From JACCSI01 sp035575715 (GTDB taxonomy: Bacteria; Acidobacteriota; Vicinamibacteria; Vicinamibacterales; UBA2999): a DNA stretch of 64,000 nt. The notes below the pieces were generated by a model, which was not told where the DNA came from, ran no database searches, and saw nothing but the letters and a program-made list of their open reading frames with translations. The stretch covers positions 186,001 through 250,000 of the forward strand of contig DATLXN010000006.1 of the NCBI GenBank assembly GCA_035575715.1. The letters run 5' to 3'. Of the stretch, positions 50,577-58,688 are shown one piece after another; the first letter of the stretch is position 1; every line of letters starts with the position of its first letter. A program made the translations under genes and the position numbers.

Positions 50577-50966
50577 TTAGCTCGGACCACTCGTCAGAAG
50601 CGCGATGAGTTCGGCGTCGGCCTCGGGAAACGGCAACTCCTGAAGCCGCGCGCGGCTGACCCATTGCATTTCCTGCCCCATCATCGGTTTCGGAACGCCT
50701 GCGAAATCGCACGCGTAGAAATGCAATTCCACACTGCGATCCGGGTAGTCGTGCGTCACGCTCAGTAAGCACTCGCCGACCTGGCCAACAATGTCGAGTT
50801 CTTCAAAGAGTTCGCGTCGCAGCGCCTCGGTGTTCGTCTCCGCGGGCATGCACTTGCCGCCGGGAAACTCCCAGAGACCGGCGAGATGCGTATTGGGGGC
50901 TCGTAAGGTGAGAAGAAACTGATCGTCGCGCTCGATGACCGCGGCGACAACGACGATGGTGGGCAC
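50577..50966 (-). CDS. MutT-like Nudix hydrolase (8-oxo-dGTP diphosphatase type)
   Basis: 129 residues, the standard MutT size. The start VVVAAVIERDDQFLLTLR and GLWEFPGGKCMPAET are typical, and the Nudix box runs GGKCMPAETNTEALRREL then FEELDIVG with its Glu ligands intact. VELHFYACDF and QWVSRARLQELPFPEAD are also MutT features. It would cleanse oxidised nucleotides and could act in the same GO repair system as the nearby mutY. It ends 14 bases from the convergent tetR stop. Confidence 0.86.
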   Translation of the reverse strand: MPTIVVVAAVIERDDQFLLTLRAPNTHLAGLWEFPGGKCMPAETNTEALRRELFEELDIVGQVGECLLSVTHDYPDRSVELHFYACDFAGVPKPMMGQEMQWVSRARLQELPFPEADAELIALLTSGPS

Positions 50967-50999
50967 TGGCAGAGACTAGTCTGGGACGGCCAAACCACC

Positions 51000-51039
51000 C
51001 AAACGAAGAAAGCCACGGAAGCGTGCTGCCTCCGTGGCT
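51000..51039 (-). terminator. Rho-independent terminator for the LecA-like gene
   Basis: AGCCACGGA (51031-51039 on the minus strand) pairs with TCCGTGGCT (51011-51019), a nine-bp stem with an 11-base loop, followed in the minus direction by TTTCTTCGTTT. It lies 22 bases after the stop of the gene at 51062-51958. Confidence 0.85.
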
Positions 51040-51061
51040 GTTGTGTTCCCGCTACGAACGC

Positions 51062-51958
51062 TTAGCGGCGGCGGCGGTTGGGCGTGTGCTGCAACGTCAC
51101 GACGAACTCACCGCGGTTGTCGCCGACTTCGTCGTCGTTGACCCCGAGAAAGAGCTGGCCGTCCGCAGGCATCGTCACTGCGTTACTCTGATCACCAATC
51201 GCGAAGGGCGCTGAGTTGCCGACTTTGCCGATCAACGCGCCAGCAAAGTTGGCCGGCAGCGGCGAGCCATTGGCGCGGCGCTGACGAAGCGAGCCAGCCG
51301 CATGCGCGACATCTTCGCCGTCGTCAGACAACTGGACCCGGCCGGTGGCATTGAAGCGCACGACATCGCCTCGGCGAACCGATAGGGCCGTCGCCACCCA
51401 AGTGGAGTTGCCGGGGACGCGAATCGCACCCGCAGGGATCGGCTCATTGCTGGTCGGCGGCGGGTTGTTGTTGTTGTTATTGTTGTTGACGGTCGTCGAT
51501 CCACCCGGGAAGTTCCCGAGATAGATGCGCGCCACACTGTCGAGCGGAATGCGACGTTCCTCACCATTGGTGGTGCGGAAGTGAAGCATGTGCGTTTCGC
51601 CCTGGGCAGCAGTCTCTTCGCCGCCGCGGACGTCGATGAACTGTCCGCTCCAGCTCGACCCGTCGCGGAGGAGGACAACATGGTTGCCGCCGCGGGCGAC
51701 GCTGAGTTCGGTCTCGGGGAGACCGGATGCGCCACCAACGAAATCGATCAGCGCAACATTCCCCACGCCAAGCTTGGCCTGGTCATTTTCGCCGCGGCGA
51801 ACGTAGACGGCACCATTCTCGACGTCTTCGAGAAGGCCCGCGACACGCTCGCCGTTGCGCAGGAGCACGGTGACCCGATGCTCATGGTTTGCGAGGGTCA
51901 GGCTGGGGAGAACGATTGCCACCAGCCCGAGAGACAGTACGAGATTACGAATAGCCAT
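51062..51958 (-). CDS. Secreted protein with C-terminal PA-IL/LecA-like lectin domain
   Basis: 298 residues with a signal peptide (cleaved near TLANHE). Residues about 25-155 form a beta-rich region with repeated VLLRNGERVAG- and VVLLRDGSSWSG-like strands. A run of eight Asn and PPP (about 162-172), encoded by GTT/AAC simple repeats, links to the C-terminal domain. There GALIGKVGNSAPFAIG and LFLGVNDDEVGDNRGEF match PA-IL-type galactose lectins, including the acidic and Asn residues that bind Ca2+ and sugar. It may bind extracellular glycans. It has its own terminator. Confidence 0.78.
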   Translation of the reverse strand: MAIRNLVLSLGLVAIVLPSLTLANHEHRVTVLLRNGERVAGLLEDVENGAVYVRRGENDQAKLGVGNVALIDFVGGASGLPETELSVARGGNHVVLLRDGSSWSGQFIDVRGGEETAAQGETHMLHFRTTNGEERRIPLDSVARIYLGNFPGGSTTVNNNNNNNNPPPTSNEPIPAGAIRVPGNSTWVATALSVRRGDVVRFNATGRVQLSDDGEDVAHAAGSLRQRRANGSPLPANFAGALIGKVGNSAPFAIGDQSNAVTMPADGQLFLGVNDDEVGDNRGEFVVTLQHTPNRRRR

Positions 51959-52003
51959 ACCCGTCCTGACTGCAAGGAACCGGCCAACGCATGACCGCTC
52001 GTT

Positions 52004-52912
52004 TCAGAGGAATGGGAGGGTCGCCACCTCAGCTGTAATGATCCCGGCCACCGCCACTATGTCCACTTTAGTACCCGGCCGCACGTAGTCGCGCTGCAGC
52101 GTTGCCAGCCCGACTGACTGCCCCAGCGTAGGCGACCACACGGCACTGGAAAGGGCGCCGATCACTTTCCCCGCCACCGTCACATCAATCGGCAGCCGGG
52201 AAAGTTCGGGCGACCCCAGCGACAAGCCGACAAGCTTTTTCGCGACTCGTCCTTGCCCGCGATGCATGACCCGGATCACGACTTCCTGACCGACGTAACA
52301 CCCCTTGGTGAATGAGATCGCGCGCTGCTCGAGTCCCGCCTCGAGCGGAATGGTGTGTTCGCCCATGTCAACGAGAAACTTCGGCACGCCCGCTTCGACC
52401 CGGACGGCGTCGAGGGTGTCGAGCGTGGTTTCGGTGACGCCAGTCGCTGTCCACTCACTGACGACAGCGTCTACCGCGTGGCTGGCGACGAAGGTGGTGG
52501 TCGAGGGTCGGCCGTAGCGGGTGGCGCTGACGTGCGGGTGCGGCGTGGGTCGATACGGCCCGAAAAAATCAACGACGGTCAGGCTGTCGGATAAGTCCTC
52601 AACCTGCGCGTCTTCAGAGAACAGCAGGCCGTCCAGCTTGCGCTGTAACGCAGCCGCCAGGGAGGCCGGAACCTCGAGGAGCGTCCGATTGGCAAACTGC
52701 GTCACGCGCATGTCGGTGATCATTCGCCCCTGCGGGGTCAGATACGCGGCTTCGCAGGTGCCGCCAATTGGGAGCGCTGCGACGTCGTTGGTGAGCAGGC
52801 CTTGGAGCCAGGTCAGACGATCCCTGCCGTTTACGCCAAGGACACCAAGGTCCACACGTCGAACCAGCGCGATCCCGTTTCGTAGAGCTTGATAGCCCTC
52901 TGATGAAAACAT
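52004..52912 (-). CDS. ygfZ: YgfZ/GcvT-domain folate-binding protein
   Basis: 302 residues from ATG 52912; the longer upstream open frame is a shadow of the divergent gene. The hallmark KGCYVGQEVVIR motif lies near residue 205, with Cys as in other YgfZ proteins; the N-terminal half is GcvT-like with WLQGLLTNDVAAL and TPQGRMITDMRV. YgfZ uses tetrahydrofolate to help build or repair iron-sulfur clusters. Only 30 bases separate its start from that of the divergent hydrolase gene. Confidence 0.9.
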   Translation of the reverse strand: MFSSEGYQALRNGIALVRRVDLGVLGVNGRDRLTWLQGLLTNDVAALPIGGTCEAAYLTPQGRMITDMRVTQFANRTLLEVPASLAAALQRKLDGLLFSEDAQVEDLSDSLTVVDFFGPYRPTPHPHVSATRYGRPSTTTFVASHAVDAVVSEWTATGVTETTLDTLDAVRVEAGVPKFLVDMGEHTIPLEAGLEQRAISFTKGCYVGQEVVIRVMHRGQGRVAKKLVGLSLGSPELSRLPIDVTVAGKVIGALSSAVWSPTLGQSVGLATLQRDYVRPGTKVDIVAVAGIITAEVATLPFL

Positions 52913-52942
52913 AGGTAAGCTGACGGTTTGATGAGGTTGCTG

Positions 52943-54610
52943 ATGAATCGGTTCCATTCTATGCGTCCGGCCCTGACGCTGGCGGTGGTGCTGGCGGGCA
53001 TCTCGGCGCACGCACAGCAGCCGCCTGCCCCTGCGGACGGCCCGCAGATCTACACGGTGTTGCTCCAGTCGCGGGCGATTGGCCAGGAAACCGTCGCGAT
53101 CAGCAGACAGGGTGAGGGCTGGCTCGTCAAGGGCAGCAATCGACTGGCCGCGCCGCTGGATGTCGTCACCAGAAACGCGGAGATTCACTACTCAGCGACG
53201 TGGCGACCGGCGCGGATGGTCATCGAGGGCACGTCGCGCGGCCAGGAGGTGGTGCTGCGAACAACGTTCGTGAACGGACAAGCCAGCAATCAGATCATCG
53301 TCGCCGGCATGACGACCGAAAAGATTGATGCCGTTGCCGCCGACACGGTGGTCCTGCCCAACGCGTTCCTCGGGTCGTACGCGGTCCTCGCCCGGCGGTT
53401 GGTCGGACAAAAGACGGGAACCGTCCTGCGCGGCTATATCGCGCCGCAGGGGGAGATCCCGATCCGCATCGATGGCCAGTTCGCCGAACGCATTGACACG
53501 CCGCGGCAAGCGATCGCCGCGACACGTTTCGCCTTGACCGTGACCAACCCGCCGCCGGTCGGCGACGTGCCGGTCAACGTCTGGGCCGATGCCAATGGTG
53601 CACTGCTGCGGATGAGCGTGCCGTCACAGATGTTGGAACTGGCGCGCGAGGACATCGCGTCGGCCGCCACCCGCACATCGGCGTTTTCCCTCCCCGGCGA
53701 CGAGACGGTGCGTATACCGGCGTCCGGTTTCGGCCTCGGCGCGACAGTAACCAAGCCGGTGGCCGCGACTACTCTGCTGCCCGCCGTGATCCTGGTGGGC
53801 GATGCCGGCGCCGGCGATCGTGATGGATTGGTCGCTGGAACCCCGGTCCTCGGCCAGATCGCAGGTGACCTGGTCCACGCCGGGTTCCTGGTTGTCCGTT
53901 ATGACAAGCGCGGCATCGGTCAGAGCGGCGGGCGCGCGGAGACCTCCACGCTCAACGATTACGCCGAAGACGTGCGCGCGGTCGTGACGTGGCTGGAGAA
54001 GCAGCGCAAAGATGTCGACAAGAAACGCATCGCCCTGGTCGGGTATGGCGAGGGCGCGTGGATCGCGATGAGCGTCGCCGCGCGAGACAAGCGCGTCGCC
54101 GCACTCGCGCTGGTGGCCGCGGCTTCGAGTAGCGGCGGCGATCTCGTTCTGGAGCAGCAACAGCGCGCCTTGGCACGACTGACGATGGGTGAGGCGGACA
54201 AACAAGCCAAAGTCACCCTGCAGCGACAGATCAACGCCGCGGCGGTGAAAGGCTCCGGATGGGAAGGCGTCCCGGACGATCTCCGCCGCTCAGCCGACAC
54301 TCCGTGGTTCCAGAGCTTCCTCCGCTACGATCCGGCGCGCGTGATCAAAGATATGCGCCAACCCGTGCTGCTGGTGCACGGCGAGCTCGACCGGCAGATC
54401 ACTATCGACCACGCCGATCGTCTCGCCGATCTCGCCCGTGCGCGCAAGCGCCAGCCGTCGGTCGATGTCGTGAAAGTCCCTAGCGTCAACCATCTCTTGG
54501 TGCCGGCCAGAACCGGTGATGTCGATGAATACCCGGTGCTGACAGAAAAGAAAGTCTCGCCGGTCGCCACCTCCGCCATTGCAACCTGGCTCGCCAGGAT
54601 CCTGGGATAA
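52943..54610 (+). CDS. Secreted alpha/beta hydrolase with missing nucleophile serine
   Basis: 555 residues from ATG 52943, chosen because GAGG lies six bases upstream; ATGs at 52931 and 52961 are alternatives. A signal peptide ends near SAHAQQ. Residues about 25-250 form a beta-rich N-terminal domain and about 265-555 an alpha/beta-hydrolase domain like those of YqiA/BAAT-type peptidases, with DKRGIGQSGG, acid in VHGELDR and His in SVNHLLV. The nucleophile elbow reads GYGEGAW where relatives have GHSEGG, so the serine is replaced by Gly (codon GGC). It may be inactive, or use another residue. Confidence 0.8.
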   Translation: MNRFHSMRPALTLAVVLAGISAHAQQPPAPADGPQIYTVLLQSRAIGQETVAISRQGEGWLVKGSNRLAAPLDVVTRNAEIHYSATWRPARMVIEGTSRGQEVVLRTTFVNGQASNQIIVAGMTTEKIDAVAADTVVLPNAFLGSYAVLARRLVGQKTGTVLRGYIAPQGEIPIRIDGQFAERIDTPRQAIAATRFALTVTNPPPVGDVPVNVWADANGALLRMSVPSQMLELAREDIASAATRTSAFSLPGDETVRIPASGFGLGATVTKPVAATTLLPAVILVGDAGAGDRDGLVAGTPVLGQIAGDLVHAGFLVVRYDKRGIGQSGGRAETSTLNDYAEDVRAVVTWLEKQRKDVDKKRIALVGYGEGAWIAMSVAARDKRVAALALVAAASSSGGDLVLEQQQRALARLTMGEADKQAKVTLQRQINAAAVKGSGWEGVPDDLRRSADTPWFQSFLRYDPARVIKDMRQPVLLVHGELDRQITIDHADRLADLARARKRQPSVDVVKVPSVNHLLVPARTGDVDEYPVLTEKKVSPVATSAIATWLARILG

Positions 54611-54660
54611 GCTACCGGCCGATTGAAATTCGGGTTGCCGGGGCGTTGAACCGGCCACTC

Positions 54661-57300
54661 TTACTGGAGTCGTTGCCACATGCCGTCGACGTCCTCGCGA
54701 AGCGTTGATGCCGCCGCGTCGTAGCTGATCGCGCGGTCCGGCGCGACCGGCCTCCCGTAAGACAAATGGATCCGGTGACCGCTCCACGGCATCAGCATCT
54801 TCCAGTTGATGCCGCGATTACGTGGCCACAACTCAAACGCGCCGCGGATGGCGACCGGCACGATCGGCACCTGCAGCTGGCGCGAGAGGATGACCGCTCC
54901 TTTTTTGAAACGCTTGACCGTCCCGTCGATCGAGCGCTCGCCTTCGGGAAACAACATTAGTGCTTTGCCGTGGGCGAGACCGAACGCGGCGGCTTTCATC
55001 GCCGGGATCAGGTGCGCATCTGGATCGACCGGCACCAGGTTGAACTGCCAGCCGACCCACAGCATCAAGCGGCTCTCGAAGAAATCTGCCGCACCGACAA
55101 AAAACAGCCGGCGAAACACCGGGTACGGCAATGACGCGCAGACCAGAAACGGGTCGAGGAAGCCCTGATGATTCGGGCTGATGATGATCGGCCCGGTGGT
55201 GGGCAGGTTTCCCACGTTGGTTACCTTGAGGCCCGGCAGCAGCAGGCGCAACGTCCGCAGCACCACAAACCACAGCGGTCCGGCGAACGGGCGCGGACGG
55301 ATGAGACGTTTCAACTCGGGGTCGTCGATCGGCGGCAGGTCGCGCAGGATGACGTCCCATGAGTCTTCGGCGACCGGCGCGTCGGCCTGACCGGCGCCCG
55401 GCCGGACCGCGTCGATCACGTGCTGAACGGTGAGAATCTGAACGGCATCCTCGTCGGCAATCCGCACGCCGAAACGACTCTCGAGTTCAGTGAACAGTTC
55501 AACGCGCTCGATGGAATCGAGGCCGAGGTCGAGTTCGAGACTGGACTCGGGCCGCGGGACCGCACCTTTCGCTCGACGAGCAATCAGCGCGGCGGCCACC
55601 GCGGCATGCGTGTCGTCGCCCCAATCGAACGGCAACCGCTGCTCGGCAGCGCGGTGGATCTGTTCGGTGTGCCTGACTCGTACTCGCCGCGCGATCTCAT
55701 GACGTCTGAGTTTGCCGGTGGTCGTGCGCGGCAGCGGTTCGAACCACAGGTCATAGCCGAGGACCCGCTTGTGCGGCGGCAGATGAATCGACTGCCCTTC
55801 CATCTCGAACCGCATCAGGTCGCCGGTATTGACGACGCGGCGGGTGCGAATGAGATCCATGTCAGGTACAACCACGGCGAATAACCGCTCGGTCGTCGGA
55901 TCGTCTGGTGTGGCGATGCCGAGCACGCAGACCTCCTTTACGAAGGAAGATTTCAGGTAGTAGCGCTCGATCTCCTCCGGATAAATATTCTTGCCGGAGG
56001 CGAGCACAATCACCTCCTTCTTGCGACCGGTGATCGTCAGCCGGCCGTCGCTGTCGACGTGGCCCAGGTCACCGGTCAACAACCAGCCGTCGCGTAACAC
56101 CGCCGCGGTGGCATCGGGTTTGTTGTAATAGCCCTGCATCACGATCGGCCCGGCGATCGCGATCTCGCCGTCGAGGCCGGGGTCCTCCGACGGCACGATG
56201 CGAATCTGATGGCCAGGCAAGGGCCGGCCGACGGTGTCGAGGTGCGCTTCGTCTGGACTGGTCAGCGTCGCAGCGCCCGATGTCTCGGTCAGTCCATAGG
56301 CCTGCAGGATGGTGAAGCCGAGGGAGTAGAGGTCGCGACCGACGCGTGGATCGAACTTGGATCCGCCGGTGAGGAAGAAGCGCATCTGCCGGCCCGTCAG
56401 TGCGTGCACCCGGCCGAAGACGCGCGGCCCCAGATTGAGGCCGTTGCGCCGCAACGCAAAGTTGGCCGCCATCAATTTCCGAAACAGCACCCGTTTGAGC
56501 ACGTTGCCCTTCGCGACTTCGTCGAGCACGCGCTGATGAATCAAGTAGAAGAACTGTGGCACGCAGCAAAAGATGGTGATCTGCCGGTCGCCGAGCGCGC
56601 GAATCAACTCCGTCGAATTCACCGTCTCGAGGAAGACCACCCGCGCGCCCACCAAGAACGGCAGCAGCAGGTTCGCGGTCTGCGCGAGTGAATGGAACAG
56701 CGGCAACACCCCGAGCACGCTGTCGTGTTCACTGACTGTGACAATGGTCAAGGCGGCGTCGCGCTCGGCGAGCAAGTTGGCGTGCGTCAACACCACGCCT
56801 TTCGGATCCGCGGTCGTGCCCGAGGTGTAGCTGATCACTGCCACATCAACGGCGCTGCCGCCAGCCGCCGGGAGCGTCGGGGCGCCCGCCGCGACAACCG
56901 CGGCCTCGAGGGTCACGAGCTTGGTGTCGGGCGAACCGGCCAGCGCGACTCCCGCTACATCCTGATGCCGTTGATCGACCAACAGCACATCGGGGGCGGC
57001 GTCGTGAATGATCGCGGCGACTTGCTCGGCCGAGTAATTGGTGTCGAGCGGCACCACCACGGCGCCGAGGCGAAGCGTGCCGAGATAGGCGGCGCACCAC
57101 GGCGCATCGTTGTCGGCGAGAATCGCGCAGCGATCGCCCCGCTCCACACCGTGAGCGGCCAGCAACTGCGATTGCGCGACGGCGTTCGCATGGAGCCGGC
57201 GATACGTCCACGACTCGATCCGGTCAGCGCGTTGGACCTCCACGGCGGTGCGGTCCGCGAAGCGCAGCGCTGCAGACTCAAAGGCCTGCCACACAGTCAC
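54661..57300 (-). CDS. Acyl-activating enzyme / ACP / acyltransferase fusion
   Basis: 879 residues in three parts. Residues 1-about 555 are an AMP-dependent acyl ligase with P-loop SYTSGTTADPKGV (near 155) and TGDLGHVDSDG with a later GRKKEVIV. Residues about 565-640 are a carrier domain with LGLDSIE, whose Ser (near 593) takes phosphopantetheine. Residues about 670-879 are a PlsC acyltransferase with NHQGFLD (near 712) and FPEGERS (near 786). The enzyme could activate a fatty acid, load it on its own carrier and transfer it to a lysophospholipid, as the Aas protein does with free ACP. A GTG start is used. Confidence 0.88.
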   Translation of the reverse strand: MTVWQAFESAALRFADRTAVEVQRADRIESWTYRRLHANAVAQSQLLAAHGVERGDRCAILADNDAPWCAAYLGTLRLGAVVVPLDTNYSAEQVAAIIHDAAPDVLLVDQRHQDVAGVALAGSPDTKLVTLEAAVVAAGAPTLPAAGGSAVDVAVISYTSGTTADPKGVVLTHANLLAERDAALTIVTVSEHDSVLGVLPLFHSLAQTANLLLPFLVGARVVFLETVNSTELIRALGDRQITIFCCVPQFFYLIHQRVLDEVAKGNVLKRVLFRKLMAANFALRRNGLNLGPRVFGRVHALTGRQMRFFLTGGSKFDPRVGRDLYSLGFTILQAYGLTETSGAATLTSPDEAHLDTVGRPLPGHQIRIVPSEDPGLDGEIAIAGPIVMQGYYNKPDATAAVLRDGWLLTGDLGHVDSDGRLTITGRKKEVIVLASGKNIYPEEIERYYLKSSFVKEVCVLGIATPDDPTTERLFAVVVPDMDLIRTRRVVNTGDLMRFEMEGQSIHLPPHKRVLGYDLWFEPLPRTTTGKLRRHEIARRVRVRHTEQIHRAAEQRLPFDWGDDTHAAVAAALIARRAKGAVPRPESSLELDLGLDSIERVELFTELESRFGVRIADEDAVQILTVQHVIDAVRPGAGQADAPVAEDSWDVILRDLPPIDDPELKRLIRPRPFAGPLWFVVLRTLRLLLPGLKVTNVGNLPTTGPIIISPNHQGFLDPFLVCASLPYPVFRRLFFVGAADFFESRLMLWVGWQFNLVPVDPDAHLIPAMKAAAFGLAHGKALMLFPEGERSIDGTVKRFKKGAVILSRQLQVPIVPVAIRGAFELWPRNRGINWKMLMPWSGHRIHLSYGRPVAPDRAISYDAAASTLREDVDGMWQRLQ

Positions 57301-57307
57301 GTGCGGA

Positions 57308-57313
57308 ATCTTA
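57308..57313 (-). promoter_or_regulatory. Possible -10 box (TAAGAT), near-leaderless
   Basis: TAAGAT on the minus strand lies seven bases before the GTG at 57300, a leaderless spacing seen at other starts here. On the plus strand TACACT at 57326-57331 lies nine bases before the FHA ATG. Confidence 0.4.
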
Positions 57314-57340
57314 TGCCGACGCGGTTACACTGGGTGCTGA

Positions 57341-57637
57341 ATGTGGATTTTGGAATCAACTGACCCTGAACATTCACTTCTGTTTCGTCTTCTTCCTGGC
57401 TGTCTCAAAACACTGGGCCGCGCACCGCGGGCCGACTTCATCGTCGATGTCGCACTGGTCTCGCGGCTGCATTGCCGGTTCAGTCTCGATGACCGGAACC
57501 GCCTCGATGTCGAAGACCTCGGCAGCACCAACGGCACGTGGGTCAATGGCCGCCGGGTGGAGCGCGCCCCGCTGATGGCGGGCGACAAAATCAAGGTCGG
57601 TCGCATCGAATTCGCGGTGCGCAGCGAACACGCCTGA
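57341..57637 (+). CDS. Small FHA-domain protein
   Basis: 98 residues that are almost entirely one forkhead-associated domain. The phosphothreonine-binding residues are in place: GRAPRADF, SRLHCRF and LGSTNGTWVNG. It lacks any fused effector, so it probably binds a phosphorylated partner protein. The only kinase-like protein in the window (59.7-60.3 kb) appears to be inactive. It ends two bases from the convergent GloB-like gene. Confidence 0.85.
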   Translation: MWILESTDPEHSLLFRLLPGCLKTLGRAPRADFIVDVALVSRLHCRFSLDDRNRLDVEDLGSTNGTWVNGRRVERAPLMAGDKIKVGRIEFAVRSEHA

Positions 57638-57639
57638 CC

Positions 57640-58296
57640 TCACCGCGTCCGCTGCCATTCCAGCACGAAGGGATTGCTGCGGCGCTCCTGACCGATGGTC
57701 GTGTCAGGTCCGTGGCCGGAATAGACCCGCGACTCATCACCCAATGCGAACAACACCGCGGTGATCGACGTCAGCAGGGTCTGGTAGTCGCCCCCGGGCA
57801 AGTCGGTGCGGCCGATCGACCCCGCAAAGAGCGTGTCCCCGACAAACAGATCCTGGCCGGCGGTGCCGCGCGGGCCAATCTGCAGGCACACCCCGCCGGG
57901 GCAATGGCCGGGCGTGTGATGGATGAACGCGTCGAGATCGCCAAACGAGAAGGGTCCCGGGCCGTCATAAAAGGTATCGACTGGCGGCGGCTGTTCCACC
58001 TGAAGGCCGAACATCGCGCCGTGACTGACCGCCTGATCGTACAGGAACAGATCATCGCGATGGAGGTGAATCGGCACCTGCAGCCGGCGTTTGGCGGCGG
58101 CGACGCCCGAGATGTGATCGACATGGGCATGGGTCAGTAGAATGGCGCGCACGGTCAGCCGATCGCGCTCGATCACGGTCAGCAGTTGCTCGACTTCATC
58201 GCCCGGGTCGATCAACACCGCACCGCGCGTCCGCTCGCAGGCGACGACAAAACCATTTTTGAAGAACGGCGCGACCGCCGCTGTTTCGATGATCAT
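57640..58296 (-). CDS. GloB-like MBL-fold hydrolase (glyoxalase II family)
   Basis: 218 residues. The metal ligands are LTHAHVDHISG (THxHxDH), HTPGHCPGG and VGDTLFAGSIGRTDLPGG, with a final SGHGPDTTIGQER motif. This pattern is typical of glyoxalase-II-like thioesterases and related ETHE1 or YcbL proteins, which often hydrolyse S-lactoyl-thiol compounds. The substrate thiol in this organism is unknown. It is divergent from the receiver-domain gene with 17 bases between the starts. Confidence 0.88.
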   Translation of the reverse strand: MIIETAAVAPFFKNGFVVACERTRGAVLIDPGDEVEQLLTVIERDRLTVRAILLTHAHVDHISGVAAAKRRLQVPIHLHRDDLFLYDQAVSHGAMFGLQVEQPPPVDTFYDGPGPFSFGDLDAFIHHTPGHCPGGVCLQIGPRGTAGQDLFVGDTLFAGSIGRTDLPGGDYQTLLTSITAVLFALGDESRVYSGHGPDTTIGQERRSNPFVLEWQRTR

Positions 58297-58301
58297 CAGG
58301 G

Positions 58302-58308
58302 TAGGATA
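58302..58308. promoter_or_regulatory. Overlapping divergent -10 boxes (GloB-like / receiver gene)
   Basis: TAGGAT on the plus strand (58302-58307) and TATCCT on the minus strand (58303-58308) share five bases. Each lies six bases from its start codon, so both genes may be leaderless. Confidence 0.5.
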
Positions 58309-58313
58309 CCGTC

Positions 58314-58688
58314 ATGATTCTGGTCGTCGCCGACGACTTGTTGTTCCGCTCGAAAATTTCAACCGCGGCTAAGGCCGCCGGCGTGGTCGTCAAAGCGGCG
58401 ACCACGCCAGAGGCGGCGATTGAACGGGCCCGTGCCGATCGCCCGACGCTGGTGCTGGTCGACCTCGACGCCGGACGGCCGCAACCGTTCGAAGTGCTGC
58501 GGCAGATGGCGGCGGATCCCGAGTTGCGCGCGTTGCCGACGCTGGGCTTCGTGTCGCACGTGCACGCCGATCTCGTCCAGCAGGCGCGCGCGCTCGGCAT
58601 CGGCTCGGTGATGGCGCGCGGCGCCTTTGCCGCCGCGCTGCCGGAGATCCTGGCGCCGCACGCCACCCCTCCTGCCGCCGAGCCATGA
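58314..58688 (+). CDS. Degenerate single-domain receiver protein
   Basis: 124 residues with a CheY-like alternation. The acidic pair is ADD (residues 6-8) and the phosphorylation site would be Asp50 in VLVDLDAG. The usual Lys near the C-terminus is replaced by Arg (MARGAF), and the Thr/Ser is Ser in GFVSHV. Phosphorylation may be altered or absent. No output domain is present. Its stop overlaps the dehydratase start (ATGA), suggesting the two proteins are made together. Confidence 0.7.
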   Translation: MILVVADDLLFRSKISTAAKAAGVVVKAATTPEAAIERARADRPTLVLVDLDAGRPQPFEVLRQMAADPELRALPTLGFVSHVHADLVQQARALGIGSVMARGAFAAALPEILAPHATPPAAEP

